A stretch of DNA of 64,000 nt from Streptomyces cyanogenus (GCF_017526105.1 NZ_CP071839.1:7478001-7542000), one strand, 5' to 3'; positions 16,451-26,653 are shown, numbered from the stretch's first letter. Notes: a model not told the origin generated them from the letters alone. Made by a program: numbers and translations.

Positions 16451-17818
16451 TCAGCCGCGGGTCGCGGTGACGGTCACCTCTGCTCCGGGGGCGGCCAGTA
16501 CCCGGGCCCGGCCCGCCGGACCCCGCAGGACGCGCGCGTCGCCGGCGGCCGTGATGCGCCAGGAGCCCGGCGGCAGGGACAGGGTGGTCGTCCGGGGGCC
16601 GTGGGGGGCCGCACGGTAGCTCAGCCGGTAGACGCCCGCCCCCGGGTCGTACCCGGCGGAGCGGACCGTGCCCGCCACGGCCTCCGCGTACGGCTCGGCG
16701 GTCAGCTCCTTGTTGGCGCGGAAGGCACCGGTGCCGTCCACCGCGCAGTACCCGCCGCCGTAGCACCACACGTAGCCCGCCCAGCCGGAGCTGTAGCGGC
16801 CCAGGGAGGCCATCGCGTCCCGGTAGAAGCGGTTCATGTGCGGCAGGGAGCTGTCCGGCGGACCCCACTCGCCGACCACCACCGGGACCCCGTACCGCCT
16901 CGGGTACGCGGTGACGGCCCGCTCGTACGCCTCCATCCAGCCGGCCCCGGGATCGTAGTCGGCGCCCGCCTCCATGGCCGCGTTGTAGAAGTGCGGCGCG
17001 TACACGACCCGCGGATCGTGCACGCGGCCGAGGCCGGTCGGCACGCCCTCGCCCACGATCGGGGTCGGTTCCACGAACAGCCAGGCGTCCCCGTCGGCCG
17101 AACGGACGGCGTCGGCAAGGCGGTTGTACATCGGCGTCAGCTGCTCGCGTTCGATGCGGCGCGCGGCCGTCTCGAGATCCTCTCCCGGTTGCTGCTCGCC
17201 CATCGGCTCGTTGACCAGGTCGTAGCCGAGCACGGCCGGGTGGTGGGCGAAGCGGGCGGCGAGGGTGCGCCACATCGCGGCTTGGGCGCGCCGCAGGTCC
17301 TCGTCCTCGTAGAGATGGGTGAAGGCGCGCTGCACGGCGGGTTCGAAGTACTCGGCGAACCAGTCGTCCGGGTGCGTGGTGAACGGCAGCCCGTCGGTCC
17401 GGGTCGCCCACTCGGGCATGCCGCGATGGCCGAAGGCGGGGCCGAAGACGTCCTGGTGGGCGTCGATGACGACCTTCACGTCATGGCGCCGGGCCCAGTC
17501 CAGGATGCGCTCGATCTTCCGCAGGTAACCGCGGCTGTACTGCCCGGGGCTCGGCTCCAGGTCGTCCCAGAAGACCAGCAGCCGGGCGAAGTCGAAGCCC
17601 TGCGCCCGCATGTCGCGCAGATGGCGTTCGGTGACGGCGGTCAGGGCCTCCTCGCCCCGGTGCGTCTTGTCCTCGATGTTCCAGCCGTGCAGGGTGAGCA
17701 CCCGCCCCTGCCGGTCGGTGAGCGGCGGGATGCCCTGCCCGGTCTCCTCGGCGTGGGCGGTGGCGGGGGCCAGCAGGGCGGCGAGGACCGCGCCCGCCGT
17801 GAGTATCGCTCGCAGCAC
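16451..17818 (-). CDS. secreted GH5 glycoside hydrolase, endoglycoceramidase-like
   Basis: 455 residues with a cleavable signal peptide (about 1-23, ending AHA). The catalytic (beta/alpha)8 barrel has NIED near the start, DAHQDVFGPAFGHRGMPEW (typical of endoglycoceramidases), the acid/base Glu204 in YDLVNEP and nucleophile Glu317 in VVVGEWG. About 80 residues of a C-terminal beta domain follow. Such enzymes cleave the glycan from glycosphingolipids or related beta-glycosides outside the cell. It converges with the small neprosin partner gene (gap about 50 bp) and is divergent from the aldo/keto reductase remnant. Specific substrate is not decided by the sequence. Confidence 0.88.
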   Translation of the reverse strand: MLRAILTAGAVLAALLAPATAHAEETGQGIPPLTDRQGRVLTLHGWNIEDKTHRGEEALTAVTERHLRDMRAQGFDFARLLVFWDDLEPSPGQYSRGYLRKIERILDWARRHDVKVVIDAHQDVFGPAFGHRGMPEWATRTDGLPFTTHPDDWFAEYFEPAVQRAFTHLYEDEDLRRAQAAMWRTLAARFAHHPAVLGYDLVNEPMGEQQPGEDLETAARRIEREQLTPMYNRLADAVRSADGDAWLFVEPTPIVGEGVPTGLGRVHDPRVVYAPHFYNAAMEAGADYDPGAGWMEAYERAVTAYPRRYGVPVVVGEWGPPDSSLPHMNRFYRDAMASLGRYSSGWAGYVWCYGGGYCAVDGTGAFRANKELTAEPYAEAVAGTVRSAGYDPGAGVYRLSYRAAPHGPRTTTLSLPPGSWRITAAGDARVLRGPAGRARVLAAPGAEVTVTATRG

Positions 17819-17849
17819 GGGAAACCTCCGGGAATCCGGCCTGAGTTCC

Positions 17850-17880
17850 TTGACCTCGCGTGCACTTCAAGCTGAACACT
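17850..17880 (+). promoter_or_regulatory. possible MerR-type promoter of the lost aldo/keto reductase
   Basis: TTGACC at 17850-17855 is followed after a long (about 19 bp) spacer centred on a GTGCAC palindrome by AACACT. Long spacers with a central dyad are typical of MerR-regulated promoters, which commonly precede Streptomyces aldo/keto reductases. The match is partial and the gene downstream is broken. Confidence 0.3.
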
Positions 17881-17914
17881 CCCGTGCTATCAGCCGAGCG
17901 AGCAGAGGACCAGC

Positions 17915-18032
17915 ATGAGGTACCGCACCATCGGAACGGATCCGGCCACCCGCAGGGAGGTGAGCGTGCTCGCGCTCGGAGACCGTCGCGGACTTCGCCG
18001 CCCTCGTCGCCGAGGGCACCGTCACCGACCGC
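17915..18032 (+). pseudogene. aldo/keto reductase remnant
   Basis: ATG 17915 has AGAGGA just upstream and begins MRYRTIGTDPATRREVSVLA, the usual start of a Streptomyces aldo/keto reductase. After 22 codons the frame shifts by one base and continues as ETVADFAALVAEGTV, which normally occurs about 130 residues later (the segment before the GxSN motif). So the central part with the catalytic Asp-Tyr-Lys-His is gone, as is everything after base 18032. A single deletion in the middle plus loss of the 3' end explains it. The remnant runs straight into the end of the GH42 remnant on the other strand. Confidence 0.65.
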
Positions 18033-18845
18033 GCGGCTCCCGCACCACCGCCACGTCGCCCGGCAGCACGGTGACCGAGCCGGGCGCGGCCGTGCCGGTG
18101 AGCAGTTCCGTGGCGTCCTGGGCGACCGGCACGGACGCCCCCTGGCCGGTGTGGTCGATGACGAAGAGGTAGTCCGCCTCCGGGCCGCGCCGGAGGACCA
18201 CTTCCACCCCGGGCGGCGCGGAGCGCACTCGGCCTTCGACCTGACCGACGACGGCACCCATACCTCCGGTCGGGCATGCCGCGCACTGCGCGTCCGCCCT
18301 CTGCCGCAGTGAGCCGGGCGGCGGGCTCCGGTGCGGTCGGATCACCGGGTCACGTCTTCCACGGGGCCGAGGGGACAGCCGGGACCGGGACCGTCAGTCG
18401 CACCTGCGCCGCCGAAGGGTGCCACCACCTCGCGCACGTCCCGCGCGACACCGGCTCCCCCCCCGCCCCGCTGCGGACGCGGTCCAGCAGGGCGGCCAGC
18501 TGTCCGGGTCGGGCAGCGTCGCCAGGTACCAGGCGGCACCGGCGCCGTACCCGTGCCGGGTCACCGCCGGGAGCCCCGCGAGCGCAGCGAGACCGGAGGC
18601 CGGGGGAGGGCCGTCGGTGAACCGGGCGACCGCTTCGGCGCCCTCCAGCCGCAGCCGCTGCGACCACAGCCTGCCCGTCGCGCCCTCCGGCACCGCCCGC
18701 CGAACCAGGCCGGCGGCGATACCGCTGGCGTGCACCCCGGCCTCGCGCATCAGGCGCATGTTCTCGGCCCGCACCCCTCGGGCCACTGCTCGGGGTTGTA
18801 GTCGCCGCCGTACGCGATACCGGGGACGGACAGGGTGCGCTTCAC
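18022..18845 (-). pseudogene. GH42 beta-galactosidase remnant
   Basis: Reading on the minus strand from GTG 18845, the frame gives a start followed by GIAYGGDYNPEQWPE, the N-terminal signature of GH42 beta-galactosidases. The frame then breaks, and VRAENMRLMREAGV continues in another frame. Next comes an abrupt jump to a C-terminal segment (GLAALAGLPAVTRHGYGAGA, WYLATLP), another frame break, and the final beta domain (YLFVIDHTGQGASVPV). About 400-450 residues of the catalytic barrel, including both glutamates, are missing. It starts 26 bp after the sugar permease gene and was probably the last gene of that importer operon, so the importer likely once fed a galactoside to this enzyme. Confidence 0.75.
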
Positions 18846-18871
18846 GTGGTTCTGTTTCGGGTGCGGGCGCC

Positions 18872-19759
18872 TCAGCCCTTGCTGGAGCCCAGGGTCAGGC
18901 CGCTGACGAACTGGCGCTGGAGCACGAAGTACACGACCAGGGTGGGGATCGCGGTCAGCAGGGAGCCGGCGGCGACCAGGTTGGGGTCGGTGAAGTACTG
19001 CCCGGAGAGGTTGTTCAGCGCCGAGGTGATCGGCATGTTCTCACCGGTGGAGATCAGCACCAGTGCCCAGAAGAAGTCGTTGTAGATCCAGATGGACAGC
19101 AGGGTCGCCAGGGCGGCCATCGCCGGCTTGCACAGCGGCAGCGTGATCTGCCAGTACAGCCGCCACACCGAGGCGCCGTCGACCAGCGCGGCCTCGGTCA
19201 GCTCGTGCGGCAGCGAGCGCATGTAGTTGCTCAGCACGAAGGCGCAGAAGCCGGACTGGAAGGCCACGTGGATCAGGACCAGGCCCAGTGCGGAGTCGTA
19301 CAGCTTGCCGCTCGCGGTGATGCCCGGCAGGTCCGTGAGCAGGTACAGCCGGTACAGCGGGGTGATGATGACCTGCTGCGGCAGCAGGTTGCCGGCCGTG
19401 AACACCAGCAGCAGCGCGAGGTTGACCCGGAAGTCGAACCGGCTGACGTAGAACGCGACGCAGGAGGACAGGAACAGCGTCAGCAGCACCGCCGGCACCG
19501 CGATGAGCAGCGTGTTGCCGAAGTAGTGCATCATGTCCGACTGTTCGAACGCGTTGGTGAAGTTGTCCAGGCTCAGCTTGTCGGGCCAGGACACATAGCC
19601 CTTGGCGCTGGTCTCGCTGTAGGGGCGCAGCGCCGAGAAGACCGCCCACAGCAGCGGGGCGAGCCAGGCCAGCGCGGTGCCCGCGAGGAAGACGTGCAGC
19701 AGGACGCGGGCGGGGCGGACCGGGGCGCGTCGCTTCAGCGGGAGAGTGGTGCCGCTCAT
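18872..19759 (-). CDS. sugar ABC transporter permease (MalG type)
   Basis: 295-residue inner-membrane protein with six hydrophobic helices. The EAA loop, which docks the ATPase, is ELTEAALVDGASVWRLYWQITLPLCKP, the form found in carbohydrate uptake family 1 (CUT1) permeases. The C-terminal SGLTLGSSKG is also typical. ATG 19759 overlaps the stop of the other permease by four bases. As usual for CUT1 systems in Streptomyces no ATPase gene is present; the shared MsiK ATPase encoded elsewhere is presumably used. Downstream lies the GH42 beta-galactosidase remnant, which suggests a beta-galactoside substrate. Confidence 0.93.
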   Translation of the reverse strand: MSGTTLPLKRRAPVRPARVLLHVFLAGTALAWLAPLLWAVFSALRPYSETSAKGYVSWPDKLSLDNFTNAFEQSDMMHYFGNTLLIAVPAVLLTLFLSSCVAFYVSRFDFRVNLALLLVFTAGNLLPQQVIITPLYRLYLLTDLPGITASGKLYDSALGLVLIHVAFQSGFCAFVLSNYMRSLPHELTEAALVDGASVWRLYWQITLPLCKPAMAALATLLSIWIYNDFFWALVLISTGENMPITSALNNLSGQYFTDPNLVAAGSLLTAIPTLVVYFVLQRQFVSGLTLGSSKG

Positions 19760-20748
19760 GCGCGCCGCTCCTTCCGGAAGGTGGCGATCAGATAGGGGAT
19801 GATGACGGCGAGGGAGATCACCAGCAGGACGACGGCGATGGCGGAGCCGTAACCGATGCGGCTGGACTCGCCGATGATGTTGTTGGTGACCAGGATCGAC
19901 AGCAACTCGGTGCCCTGGGCGCCCTTGTTGAAGACGAAGACCAGGTCGAAGGCGCGCAGTGCCTCGATGATGGTGACGACGAGGACGACCGTGTTGGTCG
20001 GGCGCAGGGTCGGGAAGATGACGTTCCTGAACGTCTGCCACTCGCCCGCGCCGTCCAGCGCGGACGCCTCCCTGAGCGACGGGTCGACGCTCTTCAGACC
20101 GGCCAGGTACAGGATCATCATGTAGCCGGTGTGCCGCCAGGACGCGGCGATCAGGACGGCCCACAGGTTGAGGTGCGGGTCGCCGATCCAGTCGATGTAG
20201 TGTCCGGGCTCGTTGGCGCCGATGATGCTGTTGATCAGGCCCGTGTCCGGGTTGTAGACCAGCTGCCAGACGAAGCCGATACAGGCCATCGAGATGACGA
20301 CCGGCAGGAAGAACGCGGTCTGGTAGACCCGGGTGAAGCGGATCTTCTTGTCCAGCTGCACGGCCAGGAACAGGCCGAACGGCGTCGGGATCAGGATCAG
20401 TACGACGAACCAGACCACGTTGTGCTGGACGGCCGGCCAGAACTGCGGGTTGTCGGTGAACAGCTGCGTGAAGTTGTCCAGGCCGACCCACTTGATCGAG
20501 TCGAAGCCGATGCCGTCCCAGGTGGTGAAGGCGAGGAGGATCGAGGCGAGGGCGGTGACCCAGACGAGGATCACGTGCAGGACGGTCGGCACGCCCGCCA
20601 TCAGGGCGAGCGTGAACCGGTCACGGCGGGTCAGCAGGCGCCGGTGGCCCCGCACGACCCGCTTCTTCTCGGGCGCGGGCCCCGGGGCCGGCACCGCGGC
20701 CGGCTCCGGGGTCTTCGTCGTCGTGTCGGTGGTCATCGGGCCGCTCAC
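19756..20748 (-). CDS. sugar ABC transporter permease (MalF type)
   Basis: About 330 residues; a Pro/Thr-rich cytoplasmic N-terminus is followed by six transmembrane helices. The EAA motif SLREASALDGAGEWQTFRNV places it in the CUT1 MalF group. The GTG at 20748 overlaps the binding-protein stop (GTGA); an ATG four codons downstream (20736) is a possible start. It forms the transmembrane channel together with the MalG-type permease encoded next to it. Confidence 0.92.
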   Translation of the reverse strand: MSGPMTTDTTTKTPEPAAVPAPGPAPEKKRVVRGHRRLLTRRDRFTLALMAGVPTVLHVILVWVTALASILLAFTTWDGIGFDSIKWVGLDNFTQLFTDNPQFWPAVQHNVVWFVVLILIPTPFGLFLAVQLDKKIRFTRVYQTAFFLPVVISMACIGFVWQLVYNPDTGLINSIIGANEPGHYIDWIGDPHLNLWAVLIAASWRHTGYMMILYLAGLKSVDPSLREASALDGAGEWQTFRNVIFPTLRPTNTVVLVVTIIEALRAFDLVFVFNKGAQGTELLSILVTNNIIGESSRIGYGSAIAVVLLVISLAVIIPYLIATFRKERRA

Positions 20749-22058
20749 GAGGAAGCGAAGATCGTCTTCTTCTGGCGCTCGACGGACGACAGCAGGCCGT
20801 CCACGCCCTTCGGGTTCTGCAGGAACTTCTGCAGGCCGGGCTGCATCACCGTGGACGTGAAGTCGGGCCGGGAGTCGCGGTCCATGAACTGGGTGAGGCT
20901 CTTGGCGCCGGAGATCATCTCGAAGGCCTTCTTCTGCAGCGCCGAGTACGCGGAGGTGGAAGCCTTGTCGGAGGCGGCCACCACGCTCGGGTCGCCCTTC
21001 AGGTAGACCTCCTCGGCCTGCGGGGTGCCGAGGAACTCGAGCAGCTTCACCACGCCGGCGTGGTTCTTCGGCGACTTGCTGACCATGAAGCCGTCGGTGG
21101 GCGCCTCGACGGTGTCCTGGCCGTACGCGGGGTTGATCTCCGGGAAGGGGAAGAAGTCGAGGTCGTCCAGGTCGGCCTTGTCGGTGAACTGCTGGGCCAC
21201 GAAGGACCCGAGGAGGTACATGCCGGCCTTCTTCGCCACCAGCGTCTGCGCGGCGTCCTGCCAGGTACGGCCCATGAAGCCGTCCTGGTGGTAGGGGAGC
21301 AGCTCGGCCCAGTGGTCGAAGACGGCCTTGACCTTCGCGTCGGTCCAGGAGGCCTTGCCGGCCATCAGCTGGACGTGGAAGTCGTAGCCGTTGAGACGGA
21401 AGTTGATCTGGTCGAAGGTGCCCATCGCCGGCCAGGCGTCCTTGTCGCCGAAGGCGATCGGGACCAGGCCGTCCTTCTTCATCTGCTTGCACAGGGCGAC
21501 CAGCTGGTCCCAGGTGGTGGGGACTTCGTAGCCGTGCTGCCGGAAGACGCTCCTGCGGTAGAAGACCGCCCAGGGATACGTGGTCAGCGGCACGAAGTAG
21601 TACTTGCCGTCCGCGCCCTTGCTGAGCTTCTTCATCGCCTCGGGGAAGTTGCCCCCGATCTTCTCCCACACGTCGTCGATCGGGGAGGCCAGGCCCTTGG
21701 CCGCGAAGAACTGCATGCGGTAGCCGGCGAACCAGTTGAACACGTCGTCCGGGGTGCCCTGCAGATAGGAGTTGATCTGCTCCTGGAAGGTGTTGTGGTC
21801 CTTGGTGTTCACATCGACCTTGATGCCGGACCGCCTGGTGAAGGCCGTGTAGATGTCACCGTAGGCCTTCTTCGGCACGGCGTCGGACTGGTTGGAGCCG
21901 ACGGTGACGGTCTTCGGGTCCGAACCGGAAGCACTGCCTCCGCAGGCGGACAGCAGGGGTATGCCGGCTCCGGCGACCAGGGCGGCACCGCCCGCTCCGC
22001 GGAGCAGGGAACGGCGGCTGGGACCGGGGAGGGGCAGGCCGGAGGGGGAGAGGCGCAT
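20745..22058 (-). CDS. sugar ABC transporter substrate-binding lipoprotein
   Basis: 437 residues. The N-terminus has a twin-arginine motif (SRRSLLRG) and a lipobox (LLSAC), so the protein is exported by Tat and lipid-anchored outside the membrane. The mature part is a type-1 extracellular solute-binding protein (family 1, cluster B-like: SYLQGTPDDVFNWFAGYRMQ, YFVPLTTYPWAVFYRRS). First gene of the operon binding protein-permease-permease-(GH42 remnant). Transcription starts in the 614-bp gap upstream. Confidence 0.93.
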   Translation of the reverse strand: MRLSPSGLPLPGPSRRSLLRGAGGAALVAGAGIPLLSACGGSASGSDPKTVTVGSNQSDAVPKKAYGDIYTAFTRRSGIKVDVNTKDHNTFQEQINSYLQGTPDDVFNWFAGYRMQFFAAKGLASPIDDVWEKIGGNFPEAMKKLSKGADGKYYFVPLTTYPWAVFYRRSVFRQHGYEVPTTWDQLVALCKQMKKDGLVPIAFGDKDAWPAMGTFDQINFRLNGYDFHVQLMAGKASWTDAKVKAVFDHWAELLPYHQDGFMGRTWQDAAQTLVAKKAGMYLLGSFVAQQFTDKADLDDLDFFPFPEINPAYGQDTVEAPTDGFMVSKSPKNHAGVVKLLEFLGTPQAEEVYLKGDPSVVAASDKASTSAYSALQKKAFEMISGAKSLTQFMDRDSRPDFTSTVMQPGLQKFLQNPKGVDGLLSSVERQKKTIFASS

Positions 22059-22536
22059 GGCGGCTCCTGAGGAATGCAGGGTTCGGCCAAGGGGATGAGT
22101 TGATCACCGAAAGGTCTTCGAAACCGCTCAGAAACCAACTCGACCGAACATCGTGGGCGTAATAACAGTCCCAGGTCCGCTCATGCGTCAATAGCTCCGG
22201 TCGCGACGGGGGGTCTCTTGCCCGAAACGTAATCGTCACCGTCACCTGCGCCGTTGGTGATGGACGGCCGGGCGGCCCCCGTGTCCCGGGGCGGCCGGGA
22301 GGGGGTGTGGGAAAGAGGTGAATCCGCCCCAGGCGGGAGGGGTGGTTCCGCTTCAGGTTCTGACCAGGGGCGGGAAGTCGGAGGCGTGCCGGGATGCCCG
22401 GTGGGCATGGCTGCCGTGCTCCGCCGGCCGGCCCGCGGGCGATCACCCGGTGCCGTTCGCCGCGGGGTGCGGTGTACTGGGCTCGTGCCTCCCGGGCGTG
22501 CATCCCGCGCCGGGAGGTGCCGCACTGTGGGGCTGT

Positions 22537-22548
22537 TTGTACTTACAT
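22537..22548 (+). promoter_or_regulatory. operator-like inverted repeat TTGT-N4-ACAT
   Basis: TTGTACTTACAT resembles the perfect dyad TTGTCAGTACAA at 28650-28661 upstream of the LacI-type regulator of this locus. It lies about 40 bp upstream of the promoter of the importer operon. A looser copy (TGTCTTAACA) follows near 22570. Confidence 0.45.
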
Positions 22549-22584
22549 TCGGACCTGCTTGTGAAATGATGTCTTAACAAAGTA

Positions 22585-22613
22585 TTGACAGCGGGCTCGC
22601 CAGAGGCTTGTAT
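22585..22613 (+). promoter_or_regulatory. promoter of the inositol-type importer
   Basis: A perfect -35 TTGACA (22585-22590), a 17-bp spacer and a -10-like TTGTAT (22608-22613). The start point would be near 22620, leaving about 50 nt before the ATG at 22673. Confidence 0.55.
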
Positions 22614-22672
22614 CCCGTCCCAACGCATCCGCGTCCCTTGCCCCGTCGCACGCACAGTGAGGTGCAGGAAAG

Positions 22673-23692
22673 ATGGACCGCTCTTCTCGCCCCCGCTCCC
22701 GCAGACTGGCCCCCGTCGTGGCCATGGCCGCTGCGGCAGCCCTCACCCTCGCCGGCTGTTCCAGCAGTTCCGGCGGCAAGAAGGCCGAGGAGGAAGCGGC
22801 GAACGCCTCCGCGGGCAAGGCCGACACCCCCCGCATGACCGTCGCGCTGGTCACCCACCAGGCGCCCGGCGACACCTTCTGGGACACCGTCCGCAAGGGC
22901 GCCGAGGCAGCCGCGGCCAAGGACAACATCAAGCTCGTCTACTCCGCCGACCCCAACGCGGGCAACCAGGCCAACTACGTGCAGAACGCGATCGACCAGA
23001 AGGTCGACGGCATCGCGGTCACCCTGGCCAAGCCCGACGCGATGAAGGGTGTGATCGGCAAGGCGCAGCAGGCCGGCATACCGGTGGTCGGCCTCAACTC
23101 GGGGCTGAGCGACTGGAAGAAGCTCGGCCTGCTGGAGTTCTTCGGCCAGGACGAGAGCGTGGCGGGCGAGGCGTTCGGCAAGAAGCTGAACACCACCGGC
23201 GCCAAGAAGATCGTCTGCGTGATCCAGGAACAGGGCAACGTGGGCCTCACCCAGCGCTGCGACGGCGTGAAGAAGACGTTCCAGGGCACCACTGAGACCC
23301 TGTACGTGAACGGCACCGACATGCCGTCCGTGAAGTCGACCATCACGGCCAAGCTGAAGCAGGACAAGTCCGTCGACACCGTCGTCACCCTCGGCGCCCC
23401 CTTCGCGCTGACCGCGGTGCAGTCGGCGGGCGACGCCGGCAGCAAGGCCAAGGTGGCCACGTTCGACCTCAACAAGGAACTGGTCAAGGCGGTGCAGAAC
23501 GGCACCATCGAGTTCGCCGTCGACCAGCAGCCCTACCTCCAGGGTTACCTGGCGGTCGACTCGCTGTGGCTCTACAAGAACAACGGCAACTACAGCGGCG
23601 GCGGTGAGCAGCCGGTGCTCACCGGACCGGCCTTCGTCGACAAGTCCAACGTCGACAAGGTCGCCGAGTTCGCCGCGAAGGGCACCCGGTGA
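22673..23692 (+). CDS. inositol/ribose-type ABC transporter binding lipoprotein
   Basis: 339 residues; basic N-terminus (RSSRPRSRR), hydrophobic stretch and lipobox LAGC, so a lipoprotein. The mature part is a ribose-like periplasmic binding protein (Peripla_BP_4: VALVTHQAPGDTFWDTVRKG, PDAMKGVIGKAQQAGIPVV). The neighbouring TIM-barrel isomerase and inositol-type dehydrogenase suggest myo-inositol or a related cyclitol as ligand. First gene of a four-gene operon; its TGA overlaps the permease ATG by one base. Confidence 0.9.
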   Translation: MDRSSRPRSRRLAPVVAMAAAAALTLAGCSSSSGGKKAEEEAANASAGKADTPRMTVALVTHQAPGDTFWDTVRKGAEAAAAKDNIKLVYSADPNAGNQANYVQNAIDQKVDGIAVTLAKPDAMKGVIGKAQQAGIPVVGLNSGLSDWKKLGLLEFFGQDESVAGEAFGKKLNTTGAKKIVCVIQEQGNVGLTQRCDGVKKTFQGTTETLYVNGTDMPSVKSTITAKLKQDKSVDTVVTLGAPFALTAVQSAGDAGSKAKVATFDLNKELVKAVQNGTIEFAVDQQPYLQGYLAVDSLWLYKNNGNYSGGGEQPVLTGPAFVDKSNVDKVAEFAAKGTR

Positions 23693-24768
23693 TGAGCATG
23701 ACCCAGCAGGCTGAGCCGGCGGTCGGCGGGCCGCCGGCGTCCGGCCCGAAGCAGACCGACGGCCGCACCGCCCGCCGCCCACTGGCACTCAGGCTGCTGG
23801 CCCGGCCCGAGGTGGGCGTCTTCCTCGGCGCCGTGGCCGTCCTGGTCTTCTTCCTGATCACGGCGCCGCCGGTGCGCGACGGCAGCTCGATGGCGAACAT
23901 CCTGTACCAGTCCTCGACCATCGGCATCATGGCCCTCCCGGTGGCCCTGCTGATGATCGGCGGCGAGTTCGACCTCTCCTCCGGCGTCGCCGTCATCTCC
24001 TCGGCGCTCACCGCGAGCATGCTCAGCTACCAGCTGACCGTGAACGTGTGGACCGGCGTCATCGTCGCCCTGGTCGTGTCCCTCGGGATCGGCGCCTTCA
24101 ACGGCTGGATGGTGGTGAGGACCGGACTGCCCAGCTTCCTGGTCACCCTCGGCACCTTCCTGATCCTCCAGGGCGCCAACCTCGCCGTGACCAAGATGGT
24201 CACCGGCAACGTCGCCACCGACGACATCAGCGACATGGACGGCTTCGGCCAGGCCAAGAAGATCTTCGCCTCCACCTTCGACGTGGCCGGGGTCCAGGTG
24301 AAGATCACCGTCATCTGGTGGCTGGTCTTCGCGGCCCTCGCCACCTGGGTGCTGCTGCGCACCAGGTACGGCAACTGGATCTTCGCCGTGGGCGGCAACA
24401 AGGACAGTGCCCGCGCGGTCGGCGTCCCGGTGACGTTCACCAAGATCACCCTGTTCATGCTGGTCGGCTTCGGCGCCTGGTTCGTCGGCATGCACAACCT
24501 GTTCTCGTTCAACACCGTGCAGTCCGGCGAGGGCGTCGGCCAGGAGCTGATCTACATCGCCGCGGCCGTCATCGGCGGCTGTCTCCTCACCGGCGGCTAC
24601 GGATCCGCGATCGGTCCGGTCTTCGGCGCGTTCATGTTCGGCATGGTGCAGCAGGGCATCGTCTACGCCGGCTGGAACCCCGACTGGTTCAAGGCCTTCC
24701 TCGGCGTGATGCTGCTCGGCGCCGTCCTGATCAATCTGTGGGTCCAGCGCACGGCGACCCGGAGGTGA
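23692..24768 (+). CDS. inositol/ribose-type ABC transporter permease
   Basis: 358-residue RbsC-like permease of the CUT2 family with about ten hydrophobic helices; GGEFDLSSGVAVISS and TRTGLPSFLVTLGTF-type segments are the family's conserved loops (here VRTGLPSFLVTLGTFLI). ATG 23692 overlaps the previous stop (TGATG); GTG 23689 is another possibility. CUT2 systems import pentoses, inositol and similar sugars through a permease dimer. Confidence 0.92.
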   Translation: MSMTQQAEPAVGGPPASGPKQTDGRTARRPLALRLLARPEVGVFLGAVAVLVFFLITAPPVRDGSSMANILYQSSTIGIMALPVALLMIGGEFDLSSGVAVISSALTASMLSYQLTVNVWTGVIVALVVSLGIGAFNGWMVVRTGLPSFLVTLGTFLILQGANLAVTKMVTGNVATDDISDMDGFGQAKKIFASTFDVAGVQVKITVIWWLVFAALATWVLLRTRYGNWIFAVGGNKDSARAVGVPVTFTKITLFMLVGFGAWFVGMHNLFSFNTVQSGEGVGQELIYIAAAVIGGCLLTGGYGSAIGPVFGAFMFGMVQQGIVYAGWNPDWFKAFLGVMLLGAVLINLWVQRTATRR

Positions 24769-24772
24769 AGCG

Positions 24773-25678
<906 letters not shown>

Positions 25679-25680
25679 CC

Positions 25681-26589
25681 ATGGCGCATCCCACACCGCT
25701 CGACCGCATCCGGGTCGGCTCGGCCCCGGACTCCTGGGGCGTCTGGTTCCCCGACGATCCGCAGCAGGTGCCCTGGGAACGGTTCCTCGACGAGGTCGCC
25801 GAGGCCGGCTACGACTGGATCGAACTGGGCCCCTACGGCTACCTGCCCACCGACCCGGCACGGCTCACCGACGAGGTGGCCAAGCGGAACCTCAAGGTCT
25901 CGGCGGGCACGGTCTTCACCGGCCTGCACCGCGGCCCCGCCGTCTGGGAGGAGACCTGGGCGCACGTCGGCCAGGTCGCCGCGCTCACCCAGGCGATGGG
26001 CGCCCGGCACCTGGTGGTCATCCCCTCCTTCTGGCGGGACGACAAGACCGCAGAGATCCTGGAGCCGCCCGAGCTGACCGCCGAGCAGTGGGCGCACCTG
26101 GCGAAGGGCATGGAACGGCTCGGCCACGAGGTCAAGGAGACCTACGGCCTCGACATCGTCGTCCACCCGCACGCCGACACCCACATCGACACCGAGGAAC
26201 ACGTCGAGCGCTTCCTGGACTCGACCGACGGCGAGCTGGTCAACCTCTGCCTGGACACCGGGCACTACGCCTACTGCGGCGGGGACAGCGTCAAGCTGAT
26301 CGAGACCTACGGCGAGCGCATCGGGTACCTGCACCTCAAGCAGGTCGACCCGGACATCCTCGCCGAGGTCGTCGCGGGCGGGGTGCCGTTCGGGCCGGCC
26401 GTGCAGCGCGGGGTGATGTGCGAACCGCCGTCCGGGGTCCCGGAGCTGGGGCCGGTGCTGCAGGCGGCGCAGCGGCTGGGCGTGGAGCTGTTCGCGATCG
26501 TCGAGCAGGACATGTACCCGTGCGAGCCGGACAAGCCGCTGCCGATCGCCGTACGCACCCGGCGCTTCCTGCGGTCCTGCGGGGCCTGA
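25681..26589 (+). CDS. sugar phosphate isomerase/epimerase (IolE/IolI-like TIM barrel)
   Basis: 302 residues. Conserved metal-site phrases of the xylose-isomerase-like TIM barrel are visible: RVGSAPDSWGVWFP at the start, YDWIELGPYGYLP, VVHPHADTHIDT, NLCLDTGHYAYCGGD and YLHLKQVDP. The family includes 2-keto-myo-inositol dehydratase (IolE) and inosose isomerase (IolI). As the last gene of the importer operon it likely acts on the oxidised cyclitol made by the dehydrogenases nearby. Which of the two reactions it performs is not decided. Confidence 0.85.
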   Translation: MAHPTPLDRIRVGSAPDSWGVWFPDDPQQVPWERFLDEVAEAGYDWIELGPYGYLPTDPARLTDEVAKRNLKVSAGTVFTGLHRGPAVWEETWAHVGQVAALTQAMGARHLVVIPSFWRDDKTAEILEPPELTAEQWAHLAKGMERLGHEVKETYGLDIVVHPHADTHIDTEEHVERFLDSTDGELVNLCLDTGHYAYCGGDSVKLIETYGERIGYLHLKQVDPDILAEVVAGGVPFGPAVQRGVMCEPPSGVPELGPVLQAAQRLGVELFAIVEQDMYPCEPDKPLPIAVRTRRFLRSCGA

Positions 26590-26616
26590 GGGGCTGCCGG
26601 GCCGGGCCGTCCTGCC

Positions 26617-26653
26617 GAACCGGGCCGCGGTGCTCATGACCGCGGCCCGGTTC
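26617..26653 (+). terminator. terminator of the inositol importer operon
   Basis: A perfect 15-bp inverted repeat (GAACCGGGCCGCGGT / ACCGCGGCCCGGTTC) with a 7-nt loop, 28 bp after the isomerase stop. Confidence 0.85.

Larger units (their letters stand above)
22059..22672 (+). other. divergent intergenic region between two ABC importers
   Basis: 614 bp with no credible gene. Near 22110-22130 there is CTTCGAAACC with a TTCGAA core and repeated CGAAA, a possible regulator site for the galactoside-type operon transcribed leftward. On the right side are an operator-like TTGT-N4-ACAT (22537-22548) and a sigma-70 style promoter (22585-22613). The middle (22250-22500) is plain GC-rich sequence in which I see nothing. 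Confidence 0.5.
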
